In this document: one piece after another, positions 8,511 to 15,746 of the stretch
How positions within the stretch are numbered: position 1 is the first letter of the stretch
How the letters are laid out: every line of letters begins with the position of its first letter
Origin: Chloroflexota bacterium
GTDB lineage: Bacteria > Chloroflexota > UBA11872
Direction: 5' to 3'
DNA length: 64,000 nucleotides
NCBI GenBank assembly: GCA_022824495.1
Contig: JAJDZU010000012.1
Location: forward strand, 186,001-250,000
Notes under the pieces: model-generated
The model's input: the letters and a program-made list of their open reading frames with translations, nothing else
The model's database searches: none
What the model was told of the DNA's origin: nothing
Made by a program: the position numbers and the translations under genes

Positions 8511-8517
8511 ACGGAGG
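8511..8517 (+). promoter_or_regulatory. Strong ribosome binding site that fixes the aspS start
   Basis: ACGGAGGT lies about seven bases upstream of ATG 8523. This favours that ATG over the in-frame ATG at 8484, whose product would carry 13 extra non-conserved residues. Confidence 0.6.
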
Positions 8518-8522
8518 TCCCC

Positions 8523-10313
8523 ATGTCAACCCTGCCCGCATCCACCTGGTCACGCCGCACCCATACCTGTGGCGCGCTACGGCGCGCCGACGCCGGCGCA
8601 ACCGTCGTCCTCAACGGCTGGGTGCACCGCCGCCGCGATCAGGGCGGCCTGATCTTCATCGACCTGCGCGACCGCTACGGCATCACCCAGGTCGTCATCA
8701 ACCGGGACGAAAACGCTGAAGCCCACGAAGCCGCCGCGCGCGCCCGCTCCGAGTACGTGCTGGCCGTCACCGGCCAGGTCCGCGAACGCCCCGCCGGCAC
8801 CACCAACCCCGATCTGGCAACCGGTGCCATTGAAGTCGGCGAAATCGAACAGGTGGAGATTCTGGCCGCCTCCCAACCGCCGCCGTTCGAAATCACCTCG
8901 GACCGCGACATCGACGAGTCCGTCCGCCTCACCCACCGCTACCTGGACCTGCGGCGCATCCGCATGCGCGAGCTCACCGAGCTCCGCTTCAACATCACCC
9001 GCGTCATGCGCGAGTTCCTCTGGGAGCGCGACTTCCTGGAACTCGAAACCCCCACCCTGGTCAAGAGCACGCCCGAGGGCGCGCGCGACTTCATCGTGCC
9101 CAGCCGCCACTACCCCGGCCAGGCCTACGCCCTCCCGCAGTCGCCCCAGCAGCTCAAGCAGTTACTGATGGTGGGCGGCTTGGACCGCTACTTTCAGCTC
9201 GCCCGCTGCTACCGCGACGAAGACCTCCGCGCCGACCGCACCGCCGAGTTCACCCAACTCGATATCGAGATGGCCTTCGTCGAGCGCGAGGACATCCTCG
9301 AGCTCATCGAGACGCTCTACCTCCGCCTCTCGCGCGAGCTGTCCGACAAGCGGATCCTCCAGGAGCCCTTCCCCCGCATCACCTACGCCGACGCCATGGA
9401 CCGCTACGGCACCGACAAGGCCGACCTGCGCTTCGGCCTGGAACTCGTGGACGTCAGCGACGCCGCCACCGGACACGGCTTCCGCGTGTTCGATCAGGTC
9501 GTGGAGAACGGCGGCGTCATCAAGGCTGTCGTCGCGCCCGGTTCGGCCGCCTTCACCCGCCGCGAAGTCGACAGGCTGCAAGACGTGGTCAAGGCCCACG
9601 GCGCGGCCGGCCTCGCCACCGTGGCGCTCAACAGTGACGGTACCCTCCGCTCGCCCCTGGCCCGCTTCTTCGGCGATGACGGCTTGCGCGCCCTGGCCGG
9701 CGCGGCCGGCGCCGAGCAGGGCGACCTGGTCTGCCTGGTAGCCGACACGGTCGAGACCGCCAACGCCGCGCTCGGTGAGCTACGCCTGGCCCTCGGCGAG
9801 AAGCTGGGCCTGATCGACCCCGACGTGCTGGCCTTCGGCTGGATCGTCGACTTTCCGCTCTTCGAGCCCAACGAGGAAACCGGCGGCCTCACCTTCTCCC
9901 ACAACCCCTTCTGCTCCCCCGCCGACGACTCCTTCGACCTGCTCTACACCGACCCCGCCAGGGCCACGGCCAAGCAATACGACCTCGTCTGCAACGGCCA
10001 CGAGATCGGCGGCGGCTCCATCCGCGCCCACCGCGCGAAGGACCTGCACCGCATCTACCAGGTCATGGGCTTCGACGAAGACAGCATCCAGGAACAGATC
10101 GGCCACATGCTCCAGGCCTTCGAATACGGCGCCCCGCCCCACGGCGGCATCGCCATGGGCCTCGACCGCATCGCCATGATCTTCGGCGACACCGCCAACC
10201 TCCGCGACATCACCGTCTTTCCCAAAAACCAGGCCGGCATCGACCTCATGCTCCAATCCCCCTCCCCCATCGACCCCGCCCAACTGGACGAACTGGAGCT
10301 AACGACGAAGTAA
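8523..10313 (+). CDS. aspS: Aspartyl-tRNA synthetase (bacterial type)
   Basis: A 596-residue class II synthetase that charges tRNA-Asp. The N-terminal OB fold reads VVLNGWVHRRRDQGGLIFIDLRD. Class II motif 1 surrounds LTELRFNITRVMREFL, motif 2 reads ARCYRDEDLRADR followed by EFTQLDIEM, and motif 3 is GGIAMGLDRIAMIFG. A GAD insertion domain sits between motifs 2 and 3, which marks the bacterial rather than the archaeal type. Whether it also charges tRNA-Asn cannot be judged. A strong hairpin follows ten bases after the stop. Confidence 0.97.
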   Translation: MSTLPASTWSRRTHTCGALRRADAGATVVLNGWVHRRRDQGGLIFIDLRDRYGITQVVINRDENAEAHEAAARARSEYVLAVTGQVRERPAGTTNPDLATGAIEVGEIEQVEILAASQPPPFEITSDRDIDESVRLTHRYLDLRRIRMRELTELRFNITRVMREFLWERDFLELETPTLVKSTPEGARDFIVPSRHYPGQAYALPQSPQQLKQLLMVGGLDRYFQLARCYRDEDLRADRTAEFTQLDIEMAFVEREDILELIETLYLRLSRELSDKRILQEPFPRITYADAMDRYGTDKADLRFGLELVDVSDAATGHGFRVFDQVVENGGVIKAVVAPGSAAFTRREVDRLQDVVKAHGAAGLATVALNSDGTLRSPLARFFGDDGLRALAGAAGAEQGDLVCLVADTVETANAALGELRLALGEKLGLIDPDVLAFGWIVDFPLFEPNEETGGLTFSHNPFCSPADDSFDLLYTDPARATAKQYDLVCNGHEIGGGSIRAHRAKDLHRIYQVMGFDEDSIQEQIGHMLQAFEYGAPPHGGIAMGLDRIAMIFGDTANLRDITVFPKNQAGIDLMLQSPSPIDPAQLDELELTTK

Positions 10314-10322
10314 CCGCGGGTC

Positions 10323-10355
10323 GCCCCCCGGCCTTGAGGATCAAGGCCGGGGGGC
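10323..10355 (+). terminator. Hairpin terminator after aspS
   Basis: A perfect 15-bp stem (GCCCCCCGGCCTTGA with its complement) around a GGA loop starts ten bases past the aspS stop. The downstream sequence has only a weak T content, so it is either an atypical intrinsic terminator or a strong pause. It lies between the convergent ends of aspS and the broken protease gene and may serve both strands. Confidence 0.75.
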
Positions 10356-10371
10356 GGCGTTAATCTCTGGA

Positions 10372-10826
10372 CTACTGCCCCGCCGTCGAATCGTCCAGGA
10401 ACACGTCCCCACTCCGCCCGCCATAGTTCAGCCAGTAGTGCTTCAGGAGATCGCGACCCAGCAACAGGGGAACCCCCTCGATCCGCTCGGCAAGCGGGAG
10501 TCCCCTGACGGCCACGTAATACACGTGAGGAAAGCCGGGCAGGTACAGATGAGCCATGTAGCGAGTCGCCCGATACCCTTCACCGACGACGCCCCACACC
10601 ATCCCGTGACTTCATGCCTCGGGAGACTTAACCGCTCTGCCAACTCCTCGTCGATGCAGGAAATCCCGGCGCCGGTATCAATCAAGGCTGTGTAACGGTC
10701 ATCTGGGATCGCCGGCCGACCAACGGGATGGTGGTAGTTCGGATCGAACCCAACCTCAACCTGGAGTCGGGCGCCGTGGCTGACGAGACTTCTAGGCCCG
10801 GTGGTGCCGCATCTAACTCGCGCCAT
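10372..10826 (-). pseudogene. Retropepsin-like aspartic protease, frameshifted
   Basis: Two adjacent minus-strand frames together make one aspartic-protease-like protein. The first part starts at ATG 10826 and contains the catalytic motif ALIDTGAGISCIDEELAERL, then LPRHEVTG. After this the natural continuation moves to another frame: VVGEGYRATRYMAHLYLPGF, then EGVPLLLGRDLLKHYWLNY, ending at 10372. The switch lies at about 10590-10605, around a GGATGGTGTGGGG run. D-T-G-A followed by a later LLGRDLL is the pattern of single-domain bacterial retropepsins. A one-base indel, real or from sequencing, is the simplest explanation. Its start overlaps the end of the gene upstream, which is also interrupted. 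Confidence 0.7.
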
Positions 10827-11085
10827 GCACGGAGCCGGGGAGAACAGCAGTCGGAATCACGGCCTCACGCTCGCCAACCAGCCGTATCAGGTATGGACCG
10901 CGCCCCCATTTGCGAATCGCCAGCATGGCGGCGTCCTGGAAGTCGTCAAAGTCGCCGTCGTAGTCGCCGTCGTAGAAGATGACCCACTTGTCCCTGTGCT
11001 AGCTCTCCATCTCGACCTTCCGCTCCTCGTAGGCCTCGATGTTCTGAGCAAGTGTGGCCACTGAGGCCGCGCCGACACGGCCCAT
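10813..11085 (-). pseudogene. Small partner protein of the aspartic protease, interrupted by an amber codon
   Basis: From ATG 11085, behind a good AGGAGGG ribosome site, the frame reads MGRVGAASVATLAQNIEAYE and then meets TAG at codon 29 (10999-11001). Reading on gives a coherent protein: HRDKWVIFYDGDYDGDFDDF, then QDAAMLAIRKWGRGPYLIRL, ending at codon 91. This shape (a short helix, then 'DKWV-F-DG ... FDDFQDA ... GRGPYLIR') matches, to my recollection, a small protein often encoded just before retropepsin-like genes. The 3' end overlaps the protease start by 14 bases. With the amber codon it would yield only a 28-residue peptide, so it is scored as a pseudogene unless the stop is read through. 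Confidence 0.65.
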
Positions 11086-11268
11086 CCGTCCCTCCTGCCA
11101 GTCGCACCTCCAACAGGCGCTGTTGCGTGCTCGAGCGCCTACCTGACTATGCCACGCCTCTCGAATCAAGCACCCTGGGCTGCCCTCGTTAGCTACGGCC
11201 TCAGTCCGTCGATCGGCTTGCCCGCGGGGGCTTCGACGCCGCGCAACTGGACAAATTGGGGCTCGCGC

Positions 11269-11958
11269 TTAGGGAGTAGAACCCGGACCCGTGCGGTCTA
11301 AGACGCCGTTCATCCACTCGCGCACCTCGCCCAACTCCTCCGCACTCACCTGGTGCGCCATCCCGTACTCCTGATACGTCAATTCCACCCCGTGCCGCTC
11401 CAGCAAATCACGCGTCCGTCGCCCCGCTTCCACCGGAATAATGTCGTCATGCACGCCGTGCGCCACGAACGCCGGGCGTCCCACCAGGTTGCCGGCGTCC
11501 TGCTCCACCTCGATCGGGAAGTAGCCGCTCAACGCGATTACCCCCGCCACGCTGTCCGGCCGTAGCGCCTGCGCCCCCAGCGACATCACCGCCCCCTGGC
11601 TGAACCCCAATAGGACGATCCGCTCGGGATCGATGGGGTAGGCGGCCTTGACCGTGTCCAGGAACTCCGCCAGCGCGTCCAGGCTGGCCCGCAGCGTCGC
11701 CTCGTCCAGGCGTCGGGGCTCACGCAGCCGGTACCACTCGTACCCGCCCGCCATCACCCCGCCAAGCTCCAGCGGCGCCTGCACCGAAATCACCAGCAAA
11801 TCGTCCCGTTCGAACTCATACGCCAGCGGCAAAATCCCCGCCGCACTGTCCCCCCGCCCGTGCAGTAGAACCAGGGTCGGATAGGCGTCCGCTCGCGTCC
11901 GCGGCGAAATCAGCTCGTGGTGCAGGTTGGCCTGGATTGGCGTGATTGGGAAGGTCAT
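11269..11958 (-). CDS. Phospholipase/carboxylesterase family alpha/beta hydrolase
   Basis: A 229-residue serine hydrolase of the carboxylesterase/thioesterase-like family. The oxyanion-hole region reads LVLLHGRGDSA. The nucleophile elbow is GFSQGAVMS, with Ser in G-x-S-x-G. The acid is in HGVHDDIIPVEAGRR, and the catalytic His is in YQEYGMAHQVS. ATG 11958 is preferred because the 28 residues possible upstream (from 12042) are Gly/Gln/Arg-rich and not conserved-looking. There is no signal peptide, so it is probably cytoplasmic. The substrate is unknown; relatives act on short-chain esters or lysophospholipids. It stands alone on the minus strand. Confidence 0.85.
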   Translation of the reverse strand: MTFPITPIQANLHHELISPRTRADAYPTLVLLHGRGDSAAGILPLAYEFERDDLLVISVQAPLELGGVMAGGYEWYRLREPRRLDEATLRASLDALAEFLDTVKAAYPIDPERIVLLGFSQGAVMSLGAQALRPDSVAGVIALSGYFPIEVEQDAGNLVGRPAFVAHGVHDDIIPVEAGRRTRDLLERHGVELTYQEYGMAHQVSAEELGEVREWMNGVLDRTGPGSTP

Positions 11959-12119
11959 TTCCGTGGCTTCACGCTGTTTGAAGTCCCCGCCGCCTGTCTG
12001 GCTCCGCTGGCCACCACATGCGACCTTTCGGGAGCCTACCACGAGCTTGCTGAAGCTCCCTTAGCCACATAACGTCACTTCTGCCGTCGCAGGCACGAGA
12101 TTCTGAGGAGTTGTTGATA

Positions 12120-12446
12120 GTGAGCGATGATTACGAATGGTCTAAGTGGTGTCCGTTTCCAGCCAAGGAGATGCTGTACGACATTGACGCTCCAATTGGT
12201 CCGGGCGTCTATGAGATAAGGCTCGCTAACAATAGTGAGCCCGTCTACTGCGGCAAGTCCAAAACTGTTTCTACTCGGATGCAGAGTCTTCTACCTAAGC
12301 CTTGGGGAAAAGGAACGCGTAACAATGCCGGCTTGCGGAGTTTCATCCTTGAGAACATCGAGAAAATCGAGTATCGAACAGTATCGTTGTCAACGGATTG
12401 GGAGGCTCAGCAACTGGAGACTATGATGAAGCAAAACAGACGCTAG
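12120..12446 (+). CDS. Small GIY-YIG-like nuclease domain protein
   Basis: A protein of about 108 residues starting at GTG 12120, nine bases after GAGGAG; TTG 12111 is an alternative. The core reads GPGVYEIRLANNSEPVYCGK, matching the two-strand GIY-YIG signature (G-V-Y, then Y-C-G), followed by a basic TRM. A C-terminal helix EAQQLETMMKQ carries the likely metal-binding Glu. It is a stand-alone single domain. Its base composition (about half GC) and use of A/T-ending codons are clearly unlike its neighbours, which suggests recent transfer. Without partner domains the substrate cannot be guessed; mobile-element, restriction or repair roles are all possible. Confidence 0.6.
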   Translation: MSDDYEWSKWCPFPAKEMLYDIDAPIGPGVYEIRLANNSEPVYCGKSKTVSTRMQSLLPKPWGKGTRNNAGLRSFILENIEKIEYRTVSLSTDWEAQQLETMMKQNRR

Positions 12447-12489
12447 TTGTTTCATACTTAGCGTCGCTGAAACGAGCCACCTCGAAACT

Positions 12490-12729
12490 TCACCTGCATT
12501 TGGGCCACACGCCCTCACCCGTCCACCTGTCAAGTTCGGTGTCCATAGCGGCGGAACCTTCGCCATAGCCCGCGCGGTATCTGTCGGCTATGACCTCGGC
12601 CTCCCTGCGCACCAGGTATTCCGCCGCCGCCTCCCGCAACACCGCCGAGCGCCCCCGCTCCCGCACCGCTGGATCCCGGTCCAGCCGCTCCAACAGCGCC
12701 TCGTCAAACGTCACTTGTATAGCCTTCAT
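12490..12729 (-). CDS. Ribbon-helix-helix antitoxin-like protein (no adjacent toxin)
   Basis: A 79-residue protein. The N-terminus MKAIQVTFDEALLERLDR is a ribbon-helix-helix beta strand and first helix. RSAVLREAAAEYLVRR is the second helix, and an acidic tail follows that could wrap a toxin. This is the shape of MazE- or CopG-type antitoxins. ATG 12729 follows GATGG; a longer frame opens at 12774 but adds a Cys/Met-rich stretch. The gene downstream is the GIY-YIG-like gene on the other strand, so no MazF or ParE partner is adjacent. It may be a solitary regulator or a remnant of a toxin-antitoxin pair. Confidence 0.65.
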   Translation of the reverse strand: MKAIQVTFDEALLERLDRDPAVRERGRSAVLREAAAEYLVRREAEVIADRYRAGYGEGSAAMDTELDRWTGEGVWPKCR

Positions 12730-12902
12730 ATCCATCATCATACAACACAAATAATACACATCATCACCCAGCAATAGCTCGCTGCACCTCTCCCACTACG
12801 AGCCCACCCCTCCGTCATCCCTGCGCGCCCAATCCGGAGCCTTGCAAACCGCCAACGCCTAGCCGGATTCCTCGGCGCTTGCCGTGATGCCCTGCGGGCC
12901 GC

Positions 12903-13292
12903 TCAGTTTCGCCCAGGGGCCGCGGCTGCCAGGCCCCCCTCAAAGGTCATGATCTTTCGTACCCCGCGCCTCTGGCAGCTGGCCAGGTGGCACAGATCCC
13001 TGGCGTGCAGCGTGGGGTGCCGCTCATGCAGCCGCCTGGCGAGCTGTACATCCGCCTCCTCCAACGGCCACACCTCCACGCCGGCCTTCTCAATCAGCTC
13101 CAACGCCGAGTCCAGGGTGCCTGTCCTGTTCATTCGCAGATAGACATACATCAACTCTTGAATGACTTCTGCCGAGGCGAAGAGCGCCGTGCGGCTCCGC
13201 AGTGATTCGTGAAAGAACTGCTGGGCGCGGGATTGCAGCGGATGCGGCTTCCCGACCGCGTACATGAACACGTTCGTGTCAACGTAGGTCAT
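12903..13292 (-). CDS. PIN-domain toxin (VapC-like)
   Basis: A 129-residue PIN-domain ribonuclease toxin. The first acidic residue is in MTYVDTNVFMYAVG and the second in SAEVIQELMYVYLR. The third is in LHARDLCHLASCQRRG, and KIMTFEGG takes the place of the usual 'TFD' end. VapC toxins cleave tRNA or rRNA when freed from their antitoxin. The start is ATG 13292, which overlaps the antitoxin stop by four bases (ATGA). The frame is open further upstream, but that part lies inside the antitoxin gene. Confidence 0.85.
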   Translation of the reverse strand: MTYVDTNVFMYAVGKPHPLQSRAQQFFHESLRSRTALFASAEVIQELMYVYLRMNRTGTLDSALELIEKAGVEVWPLEEADVQLARRLHERHPTLHARDLCHLASCQRRGVRKIMTFEGGLAAAAPGRN

Positions 13293-13564
13293 ACGTTGGG
13301 TAGACCCTTGATTCTCGACTCTTCGATTGCACGCTTGTGCTCGTCCCAATCAGGCTCCACCCCGGGGCCTTCGCGTGCGTCGCACTCCTCAAAGAACCGT
13401 TGCAGGTCCTCCCGCGTTTGGAATCGTCGGTCGCGCTCCCGCGCCTCCAGCCGGTCGCGCGCCGCCGCCCGCAGCCACGCGCTGAACGTCAGGCCCTCCC
13501 GCTGCGCTTGGCGGACGAACCGTTCCCGGTCCTCGTCCGGAATGATCAACTGAACCCGCGCCAC
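13289..13564 (-). CDS. Antitoxin of the VapBC-type pair
   Basis: A 91-residue antitoxin gene directly upstream of the PIN toxin. The N-terminus VARVQLIIPDEDRERFVRQA is a ribbon-helix-helix start, GLTFSAWLRAAARDRLEARE is the helical DNA-binding and dimer part, and the acidic C-terminus (DLQRFFEECDAREGPG) should bind the toxin. GTG 13564 is preferred over GTG 13582 because AGGGG lies eight bases upstream. It also leaves a normal leader after the predicted promoter. The gene is likely autoregulated through the palindrome at 13588-13606. Confidence 0.8.
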   Translation of the reverse strand: MARVQLIIPDEDRERFVRQAQREGLTFSAWLRAAARDRLEARERDRRFQTREDLQRFFEECDAREGPGVEPDWDEHKRAIEESRIKGLPNV

Positions 13565-13587
13565 GCCAAGGCCCCTGTTCACCCCTG

Positions 13588-13606
13588 TGTGTATTGACCA
13601 TACACA
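13588..13606. promoter_or_regulatory. Palindromic operator of the vapBC operon
   Basis: TGTGTAT-TGACC-ATACACA is a perfect inverted repeat with 7-base arms and a 5-base spacer. It sits just upstream of the antitoxin gene and overlaps the predicted -10 box. Autorepression by antitoxin or toxin-antitoxin complex at such palindromes is the family norm. Confidence 0.65.
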
Positions 13607-13625
13607 TCCAATAGGCCAACGGCAA
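13597..13625 (-). promoter_or_regulatory. Predicted vapBC promoter
   Basis: On the minus strand, TTGCCG (13620-13625) and TATGGT (13597-13602) are separated by exactly 17 bases. The -10 box lies inside the palindrome at 13588-13606, which would allow repression by steric block. Confidence 0.45.
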
Positions 13626-13883
13626 CATGCTGACCACCGCTACCGGAAATTCCTGCGCAGCCATGCCACGTTCTCGGCATTCGATCTGTCGCAGGTGATA
13701 TCGGCGTGGCGACCATTCGCCGGTGAGTGGCTGCAAACATTCGCCCAGCGCTATCTCGCCCTCGACGCAAGCAACCAACAACTTAACGCAAACTAATCCA
13801 CGACCTCATCGTCGGCTTGTATCCGAAGGCCCCGGGGCATTGGTTACATTGATCTCCGGCATTTCAGGCGCAGCGCGCTCTCT
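13607..13883. other. Intergenic region, no gene seen
   Basis: About 280 bases between the vapBC promoter and the end of the ABC exporter operon. The short open frames here share no recognisable motif and lack ribosome sites. No repeat, tRNA or strong hairpin was seen. Confidence 0.5.
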
Positions 13884-15746
13884 CTAATCCCCCGTCCGCA
13901 GCGCCGCCGCGTCGATGTCCTCGCCGCCGGTCGACAGCCCCAGGGTGTAGAGGTTGTAGTAGAGCCCAGCCTTCGCCAGCAGCTCCGCGTGCGTCCCCCG
14001 CTCCACGATCCGGCCCTGGTCCATCACCAGCACCTCCGTCGCGTTCCGCACCGTCGAGAGCCGGTGCGCGATCACGAAACTGGTGCGGCCCCGCATCATC
14101 GTCTCCATCGCGTCCTGGATAATCCCTTCGGTCTGCGTGTCCACCGAACTCGTCGCCTCGTCCAGCACCAGCACCCGCGGATCCGTCAGCAGCGCCCGCG
14201 CGAACGACACCAGCTGCCGCTGCCCCGTCGACAACCCGCCGCCCCGCTCCTCAATCGGCGTGTCGTACCCGAACGGCAGGCTCTCCACGAACTCGTGCAG
14301 CCGCACCGCCTTCGCCACCTCGATTACTTCCTCTCGCGTGGCCTCCGCCCGTCCGTACGCGATGTTGTCGTGAATGCTCCCGCTGAACAGGAACGGCTCC
14401 TGCAACACCAGCCCCAGCTGCCGCCGCAGCGAAGCCTGGCTGACCCGACGCACTTCGTGCCCGTCGATGCGCACCGACCCGCTGGAAGCGTCGTAGAACC
14501 GCAGCAGCAGGTTGATGATCGTGGTCTTGCCGGCCCCGGTGGCGCCCACCAGCGCAATCCGGTCGCCCGGCTTGGCGACGATCTCGGCCTCGTGCAGCAC
14601 CGGCCGGCCCGCCTCGTAGGCGAAGCTCACGCGCTCAAAACGAACCTCTCCCCGGACCCGCGGCAACTCCCGGGCGTCGGCCTCGTCGTGCATGGTTTCG
14701 TCGGTGTCCAGGATTTCGAACACCCGCTCGGCCGACGTCATCGCCGCCTGGATCGCGCCCCAGCGCGTCGCCAGTTCCTGCACCGGCCCAAAGAACCGCT
14801 CGATGTACAGCACAAAGGCCGTCACCACCCCCAGCGTCACCGTGTCCGACCCGTCCAGCACAAACGATCCGCCCAGCCACAACACCAGCCCGGTCGATAT
14901 CGCCGTGAACACCTCCACCGCCGGCTCGGCCGACGAGGTAACCGTCATCGCTCGCATCTGCGACTGCGCCTGGGCATGATTCACCTCGTCAAAGCGCCTC
15001 GCGTTCACATCCTCGCGGGTGAACGCCTGGATCACCCGCATTCCCAGGATCGACTCGGCCAGCACGCCGTTCAGCGTCGAGGTCCGCGTCCGCATCACCC
15101 GGTAGGCCGACTGCGCCACCCGCGCAAACACGACGCCGCTCAGCAGCATGAACGGAGCCACCGCCACCGCGATCAGCGTCAGTTCCCAGCTCAGCAACGC
15201 CATCGCCACCAGGATTCCGATCAGGATCGCCATGTCGGCCACCAGCCCGATCGCCCCCTCGGTCACCGCCTCTCCGACCTGCTCCACGTCCGACGCCATC
15301 CGCCCGATCAGCCGTCCGGTGATCTGCCGGTCGTAGAACCCCAGCGGCAGGGCCTGGTACTTGCGGAACATCTCCATCCGCATCGCCTGCAACATGCGCT
15401 GGCCAAGATCCGCGTTGACCACCAACTGGACCGCCGTGCCGCCGGCCTGGCCAAGGGTCACGCCCAGGAAGAGAAGCGCAGCCACCGTCAGCACCCCGGC
15501 GTCGCCGGCTCGGATGCCGTCGTCGATCGCCAACCCGATCAACGCCGGCTGCGCCATCGTCGTCCCGGCAACGACCAGCACGGTCGCTATGGCGATCAGC
15601 AGACGTCGTCGGTCCCGGGCCAGGTACCCCAGCAGGCGCAGCAACACCCGCCGGTCGAATCCCTCGAATCCGCTCTCTTCCTGGACAAACGTCCCCCGCG
15701 CCTGGGACGTCCCCATGCCCATCCCGGACCCCATCCCCATCCTCAT
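13884..15746 (-). CDS. ABC exporter half-transporter (permease-ATPase fusion), subunit B
   Basis: A 620-residue type IV ABC exporter half. The membrane domain covers about residues 30-340 with six predicted helices. The ATPase has Walker A GATGAGKTT, Q-loop LVLQEPFLFSGSI, signature LSTGQRQLVSFARALL, Walker B VLVLDEATSSVD and the H-loop in VIAHRLSTV. The signature Gly is replaced (LSTGQ for LSGGQ), as seen in one half of many heterodimeric exporters. The N-terminus is a low-complexity Met/Gly stretch (MRMGMGSGMGMG). Its start overlaps the partner's stop (ATGA at 15743-15746), so the two probably form a heterodimer exporting lipids or drugs; the substrate is unknown. Confidence 0.93.
   Translation of the reverse strand: MRMGMGSGMGMGTSQARGTFVQEESGFEGFDRRVLLRLLGYLARDRRRLLIAIATVLVVAGTTMAQPALIGLAIDDGIRAGDAGVLTVAALLFLGVTLGQAGGTAVQLVVNADLGQRMLQAMRMEMFRKYQALPLGFYDRQITGRLIGRMASDVEQVGEAVTEGAIGLVADMAILIGILVAMALLSWELTLIAVAVAPFMLLSGVVFARVAQSAYRVMRTRTSTLNGVLAESILGMRVIQAFTREDVNARRFDEVNHAQAQSQMRAMTVTSSAEPAVEVFTAISTGLVLWLGGSFVLDGSDTVTLGVVTAFVLYIERFFGPVQELATRWGAIQAAMTSAERVFEILDTDETMHDEADARELPRVRGEVRFERVSFAYEAGRPVLHEAEIVAKPGDRIALVGATGAGKTTIINLLLRFYDASSGSVRIDGHEVRRVSQASLRRQLGLVLQEPFLFSGSIHDNIAYGRAEATREEVIEVAKAVRLHEFVESLPFGYDTPIEERGGGLSTGQRQLVSFARALLTDPRVLVLDEATSSVDTQTEGIIQDAMETMMRGRTSFVIAHRLSTVRNATEVLVMDQGRIVERGTHAELLAKAGLYYNLYTLGLSTGGEDIDAAALRTGD

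Noticed and set aside
10438..11064. Plus-strand open frames over the broken protease pair
   Set aside because: They carry no motif, while the minus strand gives two coherent, if interrupted, proteins.
15713..15746. Short ATGCCC/ATCCCC-like tandem pattern at the start of the second ABC exporter gene
   Set aside because: It is the coding source of a Met/Gly-rich N-terminus and too short and irregular to call a repeat element.
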